Assembly (NCBI GenBank): GCA_003339415.1
Contig: PDHQ01000107.1
Span: 1 to 64,000 of the forward strand
Source: Ophiocordyceps camponoti-saundersi (nom. inval.)
Taxonomy: Eukaryota > Ascomycota > Sordariomycetes > Hypocreales > Ophiocordycipitaceae
Length of the DNA: 64,000 nt
Direction of reading: 5' to 3'
The notes under the pieces are model-generated. The model saw only the letters and a list, made by a program, of their open reading frames with translations. It did no database searches and had not been told where the DNA came from. The position numbers were made by a program, and so were the translations under genes. How positions within the stretch are numbered: the first letter of the stretch is position 1; each line of letters starts with the position of its first letter. Below, piece after piece: positions 32,875 through 47,000 of the stretch.

Positions 32875-33174
32875 TATTAAGGTCTAGCCCTTATATTATA
32901 TTCGGGTTATAAACCTAAATATTAAACTTATAAATTAGCCTTATAATTAAACGATAAAGTTACCGCTATTCGGCTTAGAAGCTTATAGCGAAAGAATTAA
33001 ATAAAATAAAATAGGAAAGATAGTTAAATAGGAAGGTAAATAAGCTCTAAAAGAAAGAGCGGTATATATAGCTATTTAGCACGCTAGAGTATAGCTTCCT
33101 TAGAAGCTCTTTATACGTAATTATTATTATATATAGCTTAGTAAATAAGCACCCTTTTAACTAATCCCTTAATA
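32875..33174 (+). repeat. 5' LTR of gypsy element A
   Basis: 300 bp, same length as its partner at 40153-40452 but more heavily mutated (many G-to-A and C-to-T differences). Retains AGCACGCTAG and AAGCACCC. Confidence 0.9.
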
Positions 33175-34474
33175 AAATTATATATATTTTTTTTTATAAA
33201 TTTCTACCTTTATTTTTAATATTAATAGATTAATTAAATTAGATCGGATCGGAATAGCTAACTTATAAAACTAAATAGAAAAGCTTTAGTAATCTTAAGC
33301 TAGCCTTAGCGGATATTAATAACCCTTATAGTAAAAGCTATAAGTTTAATAATTAGAATAATAAATATAGGTAATATAATATATAATAAAAGATAGGGAG
33401 GAATATTATTAGTAAATCTTAAAATACGTAAAATAGTATTTTAAGAAATAAGCTAATACCTTTCTTATAAATAAGGAAATAAAGTAAAAAGCTATATTAT
33501 AAGAAATATAGTTTATTATCTAATAATAAGCTATAACTTTTCTTACGATAAAGGAAGCGGAATATATAAAGTAATTTATAGCTACGTATACGGACGCCTT
33601 TAAGGAAATATTACGAATAAACCTTATTAAATTAACTTTTACTAAAGCTACGCTTAACTAAGCTTAGATTAATATAGCCCTTATAAAATAGAAAAAACCT
33701 TAGCCTAAGTAAAATAAATTATTAGATTTTTTCTATTTTTTTATAAGCTAGCTAGTTTACTAATATAATATTAATAAGCTTTAAGGTAAAGCTAATAATA
33801 TAAATTATATTTAAGTATAGATTCTAAATTATTTTCCTAAAAATAAAATATAGAAAATATTAGCTTTTTAATAATCTAATAGCTTTAATAGAAAAAGGTA
33901 CCTAAAAGACTTTTTTAACTACTTTTATTAAACTTTTAGTAATATCTAAGAATAAAAGAGAGCTTAAAATAAGCTCTAAACTTTAGTTTACTATAATAAA
34001 TAAATATTTAGTAATTTTATTCCTAAGTTTAAAGAGGTCCTAGTAACCGCTATTAAATCTATAAGTTAGGATAATTTTATAAAATTAACTTAGCTACGCG
34101 AGGCCCTTTCCCTAATATTTCGAAACTTTTTAATTATTATTAATATACCTTATAAATATTTTCTATTTATTAATTACTTATAAGGTTTTACTTAGTCTTT
34201 TAAATAAACTTTACGCTTTCTTAAGGTAGCTAAAAAATACTAACTTAACTTAAATAAATACTTAGGAGGCGCTAAAAGTATTCTTATAAACTTAAGTATA
34301 GGAAAAAATATAGATAGGGATATTCTAATAAATATAATAAAAGATAAAAAAAAGAAAAAGCTAAAAGAAAAAGATAGTAGTTATAATAAAACTTTTACTT
34401 AAGTATTACGAAATACTTTTTAAGCTAAGTAAGTAAAAAGATTAGTATTAAAATAACGTAAAATATTAGGTTTT

Positions 34475-37400
34475 TATATTAAATATAAAATAAATATATA
34501 CCTTATATATAATTATAATTTCTAACTTTTATAAAAGCTATAATAGAAAGCTTTAAAAGAAACCTATATTAATTATATAAAAATCTTAACTTAAATTAAG
34601 GAATATAATTCTAATAATAATTAAGGAAAAGAATAGCTTTAAGATATTATAGTATCTTAGAGGATAAGGTAATATAGATAAAGGAAAAGAAAAATATCCT
34701 TTATTTTAAACTATAAGCCCTATTTATTAAAATTCCCGTAATTTTAAATAACTTAGAACTAATAAATATATTAGTTAATAAAAGCTATAAAAGCTATTCT
34801 ATAATATACTTATAGCTAATATAAAACTTATAAATATTAATAGAAAAAATCTTAGCTTAATAAATAAAAAAGGTAATAATAAGCGGACTAAAAGTATTAA
34901 GTATTACCTAGCTTTTACTTAAAATAAATAGCTTTAATTAATTAATCGTAATATATATAATACTAAATCTTAATTTCCTAATTATTTTTAGTAAGCTTTA
35001 GCTATAATATATAAAATCTTATTTAGTTTTTTACGAAGAACGAATATAGTACGGAGATTTATAATAATAAGTATAAGTTACTAATACTCGCTTTTAACTA
35101 ATAAAGGAGATTTTAAACGCGGTATACCTTTATAGCTTAATTTTCGTTAGAGAAGTAAAAAGAAAGTAGAAAAAACTATATTATTAGAAAAAGGACCTTA
35201 TTAAATACTTAAAAATCTAAGCGGTAAGAGTTAAAAATATAAAGAAGGCGTTATAGGATAAAATTCCCTTAATAGATAACTAATTACGAGAATAAATCTT
35301 AATAGAATTTTATAATATATTTCCCTTTTTCCGTAAATAGGAAATAAATAAGTTAAACTTATATAAAAAAATATAAATTATTATATATTATTTAAAAAAA
35401 AAATAGATAGTAAAAAACCTTAGATTTTATTTAGCCCCTTTTATAATATATTAAGGGAGGAATTACTTATTTTTAAAAAAATATTATAAAACCTTTTTTA
35501 GAAAAGCTTTATTTAACTTAGTAGCTTACCCGTAAGTACCTTAATCCTCTTCGTAAGAAAACTTAGAAAAAGATTATAATTTTATATAGATTTCTATATA
35601 CTAAATATAATTATAGTCCTAGATAAATACCTACTCTTTTTACTTAGTAATATTTTTTAGTTATTAGCTAAGTTTTAATAGCTTATAAAGCTAGATATTA
35701 TATAAGCTTTCTATAAAGTATAGATTACTAAAAGAAAAGAATAGAAAATAGTATTTTAAACCCGATATAGCTTTTTTAAATAAATAGTTACCTTATTCGG
35801 ACTTATAAGAGCTCCTACTACTTTTTAAAAATATATTAATAGTATCTTTTAGCTATATCTTAATAAGTTTTACTTAGCTTATATTAATAATATTATTATT
35901 TACTTAAATAATACTAAGAAAAACTATTTCTATAAAGTATACTTAGTTCTCTATAAACTTTAGGAGTATAAGCTTTATTTAAACTTAGATAAGTATAAAT
36001 TTATAGTTAAGAAAGTAAAATACTTAAGGTTTATAATATTAGTAGAAGTTAAGCTTTAGGTAAACTTAGAAAAGATTAAGATAATTATTAACTAGGCTGC
36101 GCTAACTTCCCTTAAAGGCCTTCGTAGATTCCTAAGTTTTACTAACTTTTACCGTCTCTTTATTATAGATTTTACCGGGGTAGTAGAATTATTAATAAAC
36201 CTAATAAAGAAAAAGGTTAAGTTTATTTAAGGCCCCGATTAGGAATAAGCTTTTTAGGAAGTTAAGAATTTATTTTTAAAGGCCCCTTTACTAGTAAAAT
36301 AGAATTTCGAGGACCCTATATTTTTAGAAATAGATATTAGCGCCTATATTATAAAAGGTTATCTTTACTAAGAATAAAACGGATAGAAATAACTAGTAGC
36401 GTTCTTTTCCGTAAAAATAAATATAGCTAAATATAACTATCTTATATATAATAAAAAGATATTAGTAATTATTAAATACTTAAAATAATAGCACGCTAAA
36501 TTATATAATTATAATAGCTTTAATATTATTACTAATTATAAAAACTTAAAATATTTTATAACTTACTAGTACTTATTAGAATAATAAGCGTATTAAGCGG
36601 AGTATTTATTATAATTTAATTTTAAAATCCGTTATCGATTTAGTAAATAAGCTATAATCCTAAATACCCTTTCTTATAAGGATTAGAATAAACCCTTAAC
36701 TATAAAGGAGGAAAACGCCCGCTTTATATAAATAATTCCCGAAAAAGCCTTATAATTCTACTTCTAAGTAATAGTAATTAATATTTTAGAAGACCTTACT
36801 AATATTTTAGAAAAAGAGGAAAGCGAAGATAGATAATAAAATATAAATATAGCTATGGAAAACGCTATAAATTTACGAGATAACATTTTACTAGAAACTT
36901 AAGTTTTCTCTAATAATAAGCTTTAGGAATTTTAGAATAAGATAATATTATAAGATTTAGTTTTCTAAGAAATATACTAAGTTATAATAAAAGGAGACCG
37001 CTTATTACTTTTAAAGCTATAATTTAAAGTTTAAATTATAAATTATTATATTAATACTAAAAAAAGACTACGTTTTCGTAATAAGCTTTAAGTTCTAAAA
37101 GCTTTAATTATTATAATAAAGGATTTTAAGAAAATATTAGCCTCCTTATTTAATATATTATAAAATCGTTTTATTTAAATAATCTATAACTTAACTTTAA
37201 TTAGTTACCTTAAAAGGGAAAGTATAATAGCCCTTATAACTTATAATTTCTTCTAGCTATTTTAATAATAATATATTTATTAATTCCTTAAGAATTATAA
37301 TACTTATAGTAAAATTAAAGCTTAGAAATAATATCGAGCTACTTTTCTTAAGTTATTACCTACTTTAAATTAGTTTTACTAATATATATAAATAGATTTT

Positions 37401-38450
37401 ATAATAAATTTCCCGCTTATAAAACGTAGAAATAAGCACTTATAGGTAATTAAAAACCGCTTTAGTAAAAAGATCCTACTTAAACTAATACCCTTAATAA
37501 ACGCTCCGCTTTATATAAAGCGGTTTCTCTAATATTTTATATAATTTTATTAATAGCTAAATATTATCGTAAATAATAGAGGAATTAATTAGATAAGTAA
37601 ATTTTAAAGCTATTTTTACTAACTTTATAGGATTAATTAAATACTTAATATAGCTTACTATTTATAAACTAATAAAAGATATAAGAGGGTTAATTAAGAT
37701 ATATAAGCTTACCTCTAAGTAGTAATTTTTTATAATTAAGATAATTAAAATAAATAGCTTTTTATAGCTTAGCTTATATTAAATAGTAAAGTTTACTTAG
37801 TTATAAGAATAATACTATTCTTCGTAACTTATAAGTTCTAAGCTTTAATAATAGTATTATTAAACTTAAATATTTTATAATTATTAATAAGGAATCTTAA
37901 AAGCTAAGCTAAGAAATTTATAAAATAATTATAATAAGTAATAAACTTATATTAAGCGGCCGATATTTTATTCTTATAAACTTAGGAGTTTTAAGCTAAT
38001 AAAAATCGATAAGCGGCTAAGCGCTTTAAAGTTAGCGATAAAGTTTAGCTTAATTTATATAATTTCCTTAGCGTAAAGCTTAAAAAAAAGCTTAATTAAA
38101 AAAACGCTAAATTTATAATAGCGTAAGTTATTAACCTTTCCCTTATTAAACTTACGAGATTATTAATAGGAGCTTATAATCGCTTTAGTATAAATTTACT
38201 TAAGAGGGTAGCTTTAAACCTTTTACTTAAATAAGAAGTTATTAATTTATAGCCTCTTATAATACTAATTAACGGGGAGGAAAAATAAGAAGTTAAAAAA
38301 ATTATTTTAGCTAAATAGAAGAAAGTAAGTAAAGGTAGGAGATAGGAGGTTTTTATTAAATAGAAAAGTTATTAAAACCCGATATAGGAACCTTTAGTAA
38401 AATTTAAAAGCACCGCTACTTTTAATCGCTTTAAAGCTTTATATAAACCG
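34475..38450 (+). pseudogene. gag-pol remains of gypsy element A
   Basis: Contains zinc knuckle, reverse transcriptase, RNase H, integrase and chromodomain in that order, the Ty3/gypsy chromovirus layout. Nonsense codons replace Trp and Gln throughout. The zinc knuckle reads in frame 2 and the reverse transcriptase in frame 3 of the window, so pol is offset by +1 relative to gag; element B shows the same offset. No functional product is possible. Confidence 0.8.
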
Positions 38451-39964
38451 GCTATATATAATAATAAGTAAGTTATTAGAAAACGTATAGTAAAATAGCT
38501 AATAGCGGGATTATATTAAAAAGCGTACTAATAAGCGCGGAAAATATACCCCCCCCCCTTTTATAATATTTAGTAGCGCTATTTCTTCGTAAATAATAAT
38601 TTCTTAGCTAAGTAATAGTAATAGCGTAATAATATTAAGGTTATTAGTTTAGTAGCGGCGGTAATAAGTATAGCGGTAGCGGTAATAGTAGCGTTATATT
38701 CTAAAATAGTAACTTTTTCTTTTAATATTAAAATATTAACTAACCCTCTAAAGCCTAAAAGCTTATAAAAGGAGGCGATATTAAGAATAGCGTTAATATA
38801 CTCCTTAGCTAAAATAAATTAGCTTTCCGCGTTCTATATAATAGAATTAGGAATATAAACTATATAATAAAAAAAGTACCGCTATATATAAGCTTAAGCT
38901 TAGCTAATATCGTTAAGGCTTAAGCTATTATAATCGCCGCCCGAAGCGCTTTATTAGCTTTTATTATTATTAGCGGATTTTTAATATTAGTAGTAATATA
39001 CTACGCTATATAAGCTAAAATTAGAAGCTAAAAGGCTAGCGTATAAGTTTAGTATAAAAATATATATTTTATATAAGATATATAAGGTTTTTACTTCCCT
39101 ATACGCCTTAGTATTATAGCCTAATTACGATATTTATATCCTTATTTAATATAGCGAAAATATAAATACTCTTAAAAAGCCCCTTTATTATTATTATTAT
39201 TTTCCTTATCTTTACTTTTATCGTTATCTTCGTTATTAACGGGGCTAGTAGCGGGGGCGAGAGGAGGAGAAGGAGAGGAAGCGGGAGCGAAGGTAGCGAT
39301 AGCTATAGCGGTAAAGATAGGAGTCTTAGCCCGGGATATCTTCTTCCGTAAAATAGGCTATAGAAAATATAATATTAGTAAAAAAAGCCGCTAATTTAGC
39401 TAGATAAAAACTTACCGTAATAAGAGGAGGAGATAGGGAAAGTTAATAAGGGGCCTAAGGCTAAAAGCTTCTCCGTATAATAACTTAAGAAAAATATTAT
39501 AAGTAATATATCCCTTATAATAAATAAATCGCCCTCCTAAATATAGGATTAATAAGTCCTATATAGTAAGCTATAAAATATATTAAAGAAGAGACTTATT
39601 TTAAAAAGAGAAGGAGGAATAGTAAAAAAAAAAAAAGGCCGCCGTAAGAGGCTAATATCTTTAAATAAACTATTCTATAAAAGTTAGAAAATTTTCCTTA
39701 TATTTAAGGCCTCTATTATCGCTAGCGATATCGTTTTTATTAACTTCTTCGTTACCGTTATCGCCCTTATTATTCTTATTATCTTTATCGGTAATAGCGG
39801 TAGCGGTAAAGTTAGCGGCGGCGCTAGCGGCGGCGGCGATATCTTAAAAATAATTATTATACTTACTAAGCTAAGATATCCCTATTAGTAGAAAAAACGT
39901 TAGTATAATTAAACCCGTAGAATAAGTAGCGGATTTCCTTACTAATAACGATAATAATAATAAT

Positions 39965-39996
<32 letters not shown>

Positions 39997-40152
39997 GGCT
40001 ATAAAAGGAAGAAAGGAAAGAATAAAAAGTTTAATAGGTAGGCGTTATAAAAGCTATAGAAAAAAGGGGCGGGCTAGCGGAAAATCTTTTACCTAACTTT
40101 ACTATATATTATATAACGGATCCCGCACTTATAGGAGAGGGAAGGGACCTTA

Positions 40153-40452
40153 TATTAAGGTCTAGCCCTTATATTATATTCGGGTTATAAACCTAAATAT
40201 TAAACTTACGGATTAGCCTTACGATTAAACGATAAGGCTACCGCTATTTAGCTTAGAAGCTTATAGCGGAAAGATTAAATAAAACGGAACGGGAAGGATA
40301 GTTAAACGGGAAGGCAAATAGGCTCTAAAGGAAAGAGCGGTATATATAGCTATTTAGCACGCTAGAGTGCGGCTTCCTTAAAAGCTTTCTATACGTAATT
40401 ATTATTATATATAGCTTAGCAAATAAGCACCCCTTTAACTAGTCCCTTAATA
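40153..40452 (+). repeat. 3' LTR of gypsy element A
   Basis: 300 bp. Less mutated than its 5' partner, for example AAAACGGAACGGGAAGG here against AAAATAAAATAGGAAAG there. Confidence 0.9.
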
Positions 40453-40689
40453 ATAAATATTAAAAGCTAAGATTAATAAAACCTTATACTAAGCGGCTAA
40501 TAGTAAATATAATATCTACTTAAATAATAATTATAATATATATTAAGCTACTAATCGGCGATAATAGCCTAATATCGCTTAATCTCTTCTTTTATTACTT
40601 ACCTCTCGAAAAGAGGGATCTTTTTAAGTATTATTAGCTAAGGCCGAGTTTTCTTTATTAGGAGCCCTTTAAATTTTATTATTACCTTT

Positions 40690-41400
40690 TAAATATAGGA
40701 CTTCTAACTTAGAAATAAACGCTAATTAGCCCTATCCCTAATAACTTTAATATTTAGGAACTAATAAAAGTTTTCTAAATCCTTAATTTAAAAGGCCTTT
40801 TTAATAGCTTATTAAAAATTAATATATTTATCTATTTAATCTTTCCTAAATAAAGTTATAAGATTATTAATATAGAAAAAAACGATAATCTTTCCGTTCG
40901 TTATAATATAAGGGTCTTCTAAGATAGTCTAGTAGCCTTAGCTTTTAAGCTAAGCTATAAGTAACTTATACTAAAGAAAAGAAGATTATCGAAAATTATA
41001 AAAAGCCTTTTTTAATTTCTAAGCTTAGCCTAGCTTATTAAAGCTAGGAGGAAGCTTATAATAAACTTCCTTATTAAGATTACTATTATAAAAAGCGTTA
41101 ATAAAGTTATATTACTAAGCTTTAAAGTTAAAATAGGCTATTAAGGCTATTAATAACTAAAATATTTATACTACTAGCGTATAAGCGTAAATAAATAATT
41201 TATTTAATAGTTACTTATTTCCGTATATAATAACGCGGGCTTTATACTTCTAAAAAAAGCTTTATAAGTTAAACTTATAAATAAAAACTTATTTAAGATT
41301 AATTAACCGCTACTTTTAGGGTATAGCGGCTATTAAGATTTTTTTAGTAATTTTATAATTTTTTATCTTTATTAACTTAACCTTTATAGCCTCTAGCTAT
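40690..41400 (-). pseudogene. copia reverse transcriptase remains
   Basis: Minus-strand reading gives KVKLIKIKNYKITKK, then a K-A-R-V-I-I-Y-G-N core, FINAFYNSNLNKEVYYKLPP, a PSFNKLG segment, LKKAFYNF and FYINNL. These correspond to the K.ARLV, DAFLNG.L.EEVY, PPGF, LKKALYGL and YVDD motifs of Ty1/copia. D-to-N and W-to-stop changes are those RIP makes. Confidence 0.8.
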
Positions 41401-42426
41401 TATACCTTATTAGGCCTATTATAAGCCCTTTTATACGTAAAAAGGGGCTCTAATAAATAGTCTTAATAAGGCTTATTTATAAAAGCTTAAAAGAAAATAA
41501 AGGCTAAATTCCCTATCTAATTAAAAGAGTTAGGGGTAAAAGGCGTATAAGAGGGCGTTTCCGCCTCTTTTACTAAAGGATTTATAAGTCCGGCGCTAAG
41601 ATAACTATTATCCCGCTTTTTAACGCTAGATTAATTAAAAAAGCTAGAAAACGCATTTTTAAATATTTCTTAAGATTAAGTATTATTACTAGCTAGGTTA
41701 CGTATACTAGGCTTTTCTCGTTATAAAGGCCTAAGGAGATTATTATCGTTAACTTCCTCCTTTTAATTTTTAATTATAAAAACCTAATAAAGGGCTTCTT
41801 CTAGCTAAGGGGTATCTTTATAATCTTACTTATAAAATACCTTCTTATTAAAGGTTATAAATAAAGTGCTAATTAAAGTATACTTTTTTAAAAAAGGTAT
41901 TTAGATTAAGTATTATAAGGAGGAAGTAATACCGGCTAAATAGCTAATATAAGCTTTTAGATCGAATTTACTTTAAAGGCCCCTTATAGCTTTCCTCGTT
42001 ATTAGAAACGCCTTATAACTATAAGCCCTAATATACTATAAGTTTTAAATAAGATAATCCTCCGGATAACCCTCCTACTAAAGGTTATAAGTTTTAAGCT
42101 AATAAAGCCTTTATTTAATTAGCTATATAGCTACCCTTTTATTTACTTTATAAGGTATCTTATTAAGTAAATAGATAGCTATTTATATAGCTGTTAGCTA
42201 TATATTATAAAGGAAGCCTAATTATATAAGAAGGTAAGTAGCTGTATAAATTATAATACCTCCTAATTTTTTTATATAATTATTTTAGTATATATATACC
42301 AGAGAGGTAAATTAAATATTAATACCTTTAAATACTATATTATCTTAAAAGGCCTTAGTAAAAAAAGCCTTCTTATAATCTATTAGGATAATTAATACTT
42401 TTAAATTAAATACTTAGGTAATATAA

Positions 42427-42726
42427 TATTAAGGTCTAGCCCTTATATTATATTCGGGTTATTAACTTAAATATTAAACTTATAGATTAGCCTTATAATT
42501 AAATAATAAGGCTGCCGCTATCCGGCTTAGAGGCTTATAGCGGAAAGATTAAAAGGAACGGAACGGAAAAGATAGTTAAATAGGGAGGCAAATAGGCTCT
42601 AAAGGAAAAAGCGGTATATATAGCTATTTAGCACGCTAAAATATAGCTTCCTTAGAAGCTTATTATACGTAATTATTATTATATATAGCCTAGCAAATAA
42701 GCACCTTTTTAACTAATCCCTTAATA
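42427..42726 (+). repeat. 5' LTR of gypsy element B
   Basis: 300 bp, collinear with the other three family LTRs. Begins TATTAAGGTCTAG and ends AATCCCTTAATA. Confidence 0.9.
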
Positions 42727-44025
42727 GAATTATATATCTTTTTCTTATAAACTTCTACCCTTATCTTTAACGTTAATAGATTAATTAAATTAAATCGGAT
42801 TAGAATAGCTAACTTATAAGACTAAATAGAAAAGCTCTAGTAATCTTAAGCTAGCTTTAGCGGATATTAATAACCCTTATAGCGAGAGCTACGAGTTTAG
42901 TAGTTAGAATAATAAATATAGGTAATATAATATATAATAAAAGATAAGGAGGAACGTTATTAGCAGATCTTAAAGTATATAGAATAATACTTTAAAGAAT
43001 AAGCTAATATCTTTCTTATAGATAAGGAAGCGGAGTAAAAAGTTATATTATAAAAAGTATAGTTTACTATCTAATAATAAGCCGTAACTTTTCTCGTAAT
43101 AAAGAAAGTAAAATATATAAAGTAACTTATAGCCGCGCGTGCGGACGCTTTTAAGGAAATACTATAAATAAACCTCGTTAAACTAACCTTTATTAAAGCT
43201 ACGCCTAACTAAGCTTAGATTAATATAGCCCTTATAAGATAGAAAAAACCTTAGCTTAAGTAAGATAGATTATTAAATTCCTTTTACTTTTTTATAAGCT
43301 AGCTAATTTACTAATATAATATTAATAAGCTTTAAGGTAAAGCTAATAATATAGATTATATCTAAGTATAGATCCTAAACTACTTTCTTAAGAATAAAAT
43401 ACGGAAAATATTAGCCTTCTAGTAGTTTAGTAGCTTTAGTAGAAAAAGGCACCTAAAAGCCTTTTTTAACTACTTTTATCGAACTTTTAGCAATATCTAA
43501 GAATAAAAGAGGGCTTAAAATAAGCTTCGAATTTTAGTTTACTATAACGGATAGATATTTAATAACTTTATTCCTAAGTTCGAAAAAATCTTAGTAATTA
43601 CTATTAGATCTATAAATTAGGATAATTCTATAAAATTAACTTAGCTACGCGGGGCCCTTTCCCTAATATTTTAAAACTTTTTAGTTATTATTAATATATT
43701 TTACGAATACTTTCTATTTATTAATCGCTTATAAAATCTTACTTAGTTTTTTAAATAAACCTTATATTTTCTTAGGGCGGCTAAAAAATACTAACCTAAC
43801 CTAAATAAATACTTAGGAGGCGCTAAGGGCGTTCTCGTAAACCTAAATATAGGAAAAAATATAAATAGGGATATTCTAATAAATATAATAGAAGATAAAA
43901 AGAAGAAAAAGCTAAAAAGAAAAAAAGGCGGTTATAATAAAACTCTTACCTAAGTATTATAAAATACCCCTTAAGCTAAGTAAATAAAAAGATTAGTATT
44001 AGAATAATATAAAATATTAAGTTTT

Positions 44026-47000
44026 TATATTAAATATAAAATAAATATATACCTTATATATAATTATAATTTCTAACTTTTATAAAAGCTATAGTAAAAA
44101 GCTTTAGGAGAAACTTATATTAACTATATAGAAATCTTACCTTAAATTAAGGAATATAATTCCGATAATAATTAGGGAAAAAAATAGCTCCGGGATATCG
44201 TAGCGTCCTAGAGGATAAGGTAATATTATAATATAAATAGAGGAAAAGAAAAATATCCTCCGTTCTAAACTATAAGCTTTATTTACTAAAATTCCTATAA
44301 TCTTAAATAATTTAAAACTAATAAATATATTAATTAATAAAAGCTATAAGAGCTATTTTATAATATACTTATAGCTAATATAAAACTTATAAATATTAAT
44401 AGAAAGAATCTTAGCTTAATAAGTAAAAAAGGTAATAATAAGTAAACTAAAAGTATTAAGTATCGCCTAGCTTTTACTTAAGATAAATAGCTTTAGTTAA
44501 TTAATTATAATATATATAATATTAGATTTTAATTTCCCGATTATTTTTAGTAAATTTTAGCTATAATATATAAAATCTTACTTAGTTTTTTATAAAGAAT
44601 AAGTATAATATAGAGATTCGTAGTAATAAGTGCGGGTTACTAGCACTTACTTTTAACTAATAAAGGAGATCTTAAACGCGGTATACTTTTATAGCTTAAC
44701 TTTCGTCGGAGAAGTAAGGAGGAGGTAAAAGGAATTATACTATTAGAAGAAGGACCTTACTAAATACTTAGAGATTTAAGTAGTAAGAGTTAAAAATATA
44801 AAAAAGGCGTTATAAAATAAGATTCCTTTAATAAATAACTAATTATAAGAACAGATCTTAATAGAATTTTATAATATATTTCCCCTTTTCTATAAATAAA
44901 AAGCGGATAAGTTAAACTTATATAAAAAAGGTATAAATTACTATATACCGCTTAAGAAAAAAGTAAATAGTAAAAAACTTTAAATTTTATTTAGCCCCTT
45001 TTATAATATATTAAAAGAGGAATTACTTATTTTTAAAAAGATATTACGAGACCTCCTCTAAAAAGGCTTTATTTAACTTAGTAGCTTACTTATAAGTATT
45101 TTAGTTTTCTTTATAAGGAAACTTAAGGGAGGATTATAATTTTATATAGATTTTTATATACTAAATATAATTATAGTTTTAGATAGATACCCGCTCCTTT
45201 TACTTAGTAATACTTTTCGGTTATTAGCTAAGTTTTAATAGCTTATAAAGCTAGATATTATATAAGCTTTTTATAAGGTATAGATTACTAAAAAAGAGAA
45301 ATAGAAAATAGCGTTTTAGACCTAATATAGCTTTTTCAAATAAATAATTACCTTATTCGGACTTATAAAAGCTCCTATTACCTTTTAAAAATATATTAAT
45401 AATATCTTTTAGCTATATTTCGATAAGTTTTACTTAGCTTATATTAATAATATTATTATTTACTTTAATAATATTAAAAAGGACTATTTTCGTAAGGTAT
45501 ACTTAGTTCTCTATAAGCTTTAAAAATATAAGCTTTATCTAAACTTAGATAAGTACGAATTCGTAGTTAAGAAGGTAAAATACCTAGGATTTATAATACT
45601 AATAGGGGTTAGGCTTTAGGTAAACTCGGAAAAGATTAAGATAATTATTAACTAAGCTACGCTAACTTCTTTTAAGGGCCTTTATAAATTCCTAAGTTTT
45701 ACTAATTTCTACTAACTCTTTATTACGGATTTTACTAAAATAATAGAACTATTAATAAATTTAACGAAGAAAGGGGTAAAATTCGTTTAGGGATTAGATT
45801 AAGAATAAGCTTTCTAGGAAGTTAAGAATTTATTTATAAGAGCCTTTTTATTAGTAGAATAAAACTTCGGGGACCTTATATTTTTAAAAGTAAATATTAG
45901 CGCTTATATTATAAGAGGTTATTTTTATTAGGAATAAGAAAGATAGAAATAACTAATAGCGTTTTTTTCCGTAAAAATAAATATAGCTAAATATAACTAT
46001 TTAATATATAATAAAAAGATATTAGCGATTATTAAATACTTAAAATAGTAGCACGCTAAACTACGTAATTATAATAGCTTCGATATTATTATTAATTATA
46101 AGAATTTAAAGTATTTTATAATTCGCCGGCACTTTTTAGAATAATAAGCTTATTAAGCTAAGTACTTATTATAATTTAACTTTAAGATTTATTATTAACT
46201 TAGTAAATAAGCCGCGGTTTTAGACGCCCTTTCCCGTAAAAATTAAGATAAACCTTTAACTACGGAGGAGAAGGACGCCTACTTTATATAGATAATTCCC
46301 GAAAAAGCCTTATAATTCTACTTATAAGCGATAGTAATTAATACTTCTAGGAACCTTACTAATATCCTAGAAAAAGAGGAAAGCGAAGATAGATAATAAA
46401 ATATAAATATAGCTACGGAAAATGCTATAGATTTATAAAATAATAATCTACTAAAAACTTAAGTTTTCTCTAATAATAAGTTTTAGGAATTTTAGAATAG
46501 GACGGTATTATAAGACTTAGTTTTCTAGGAAATATACTAAGCTATAATAAAAGGAGACCGCTTATTATTTCTAAAGCTATAACTTAAAGTTTAAATTATA
46601 GATTATTATATTAACGCTAAAAGAAAACTATATTTCTATAATAAGCTTTAAGTCCTAAAAGCCCTAGTTACTATAATAAAAGACTTTAAAAAAGTACTAG
46701 CCTCCCCGCTTAATATATTATAAAATTATCTTATCTAAATAATTTATAACTTAGCCTTAGTTAGTTATTTTAAAAAGGAAAATATAATAGCCCTTATAAC
46801 TTATAATTTTTTTTAGCTATTTTAATAATAATATGTTTATTAATTCCTTAAGAATTATAATACTTATAGTAAAACTAAGGCTTAGAAATAATATCGAGCT
46901 ACCTTTTTTAAGTTATTACTTACTTTAGATTAATTTTACTAATATATATAAATAGATTTTATAATAAACTTCCCGCTTATAGAACGCGGAAATAAGCACT

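Larger units (their letters stand above)
32875..40452 (+). mobile_element. nested Ty3/gypsy chromovirus A, RIP-degraded
   Basis: A 7,578-bp element with 300-bp LTRs (TATTAAGG..CCTTAATA, formerly TG..CA) at 32875-33174 and 40153-40452. The flanks ATAGA and ATAAA differ by one G-to-A change and look like a mutated target duplication. Plus-strand domains visible through the mutations: a gag zinc knuckle at 34475-34516 (Cys as Tyr codons, His as Tyr, spacing 2-4-4), reverse transcriptase YxDD at 35880-35891 (YINN), LKGLRRFLSFTNFYR at 36111-36155, RNase H region near 36325, integrase start near 37360, and a chromodomain-like segment at about 38286-38430. A polypurine tract (GGAGAGGGAAGGG) ends a few bases before the 3' LTR. 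Confidence 0.92.
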
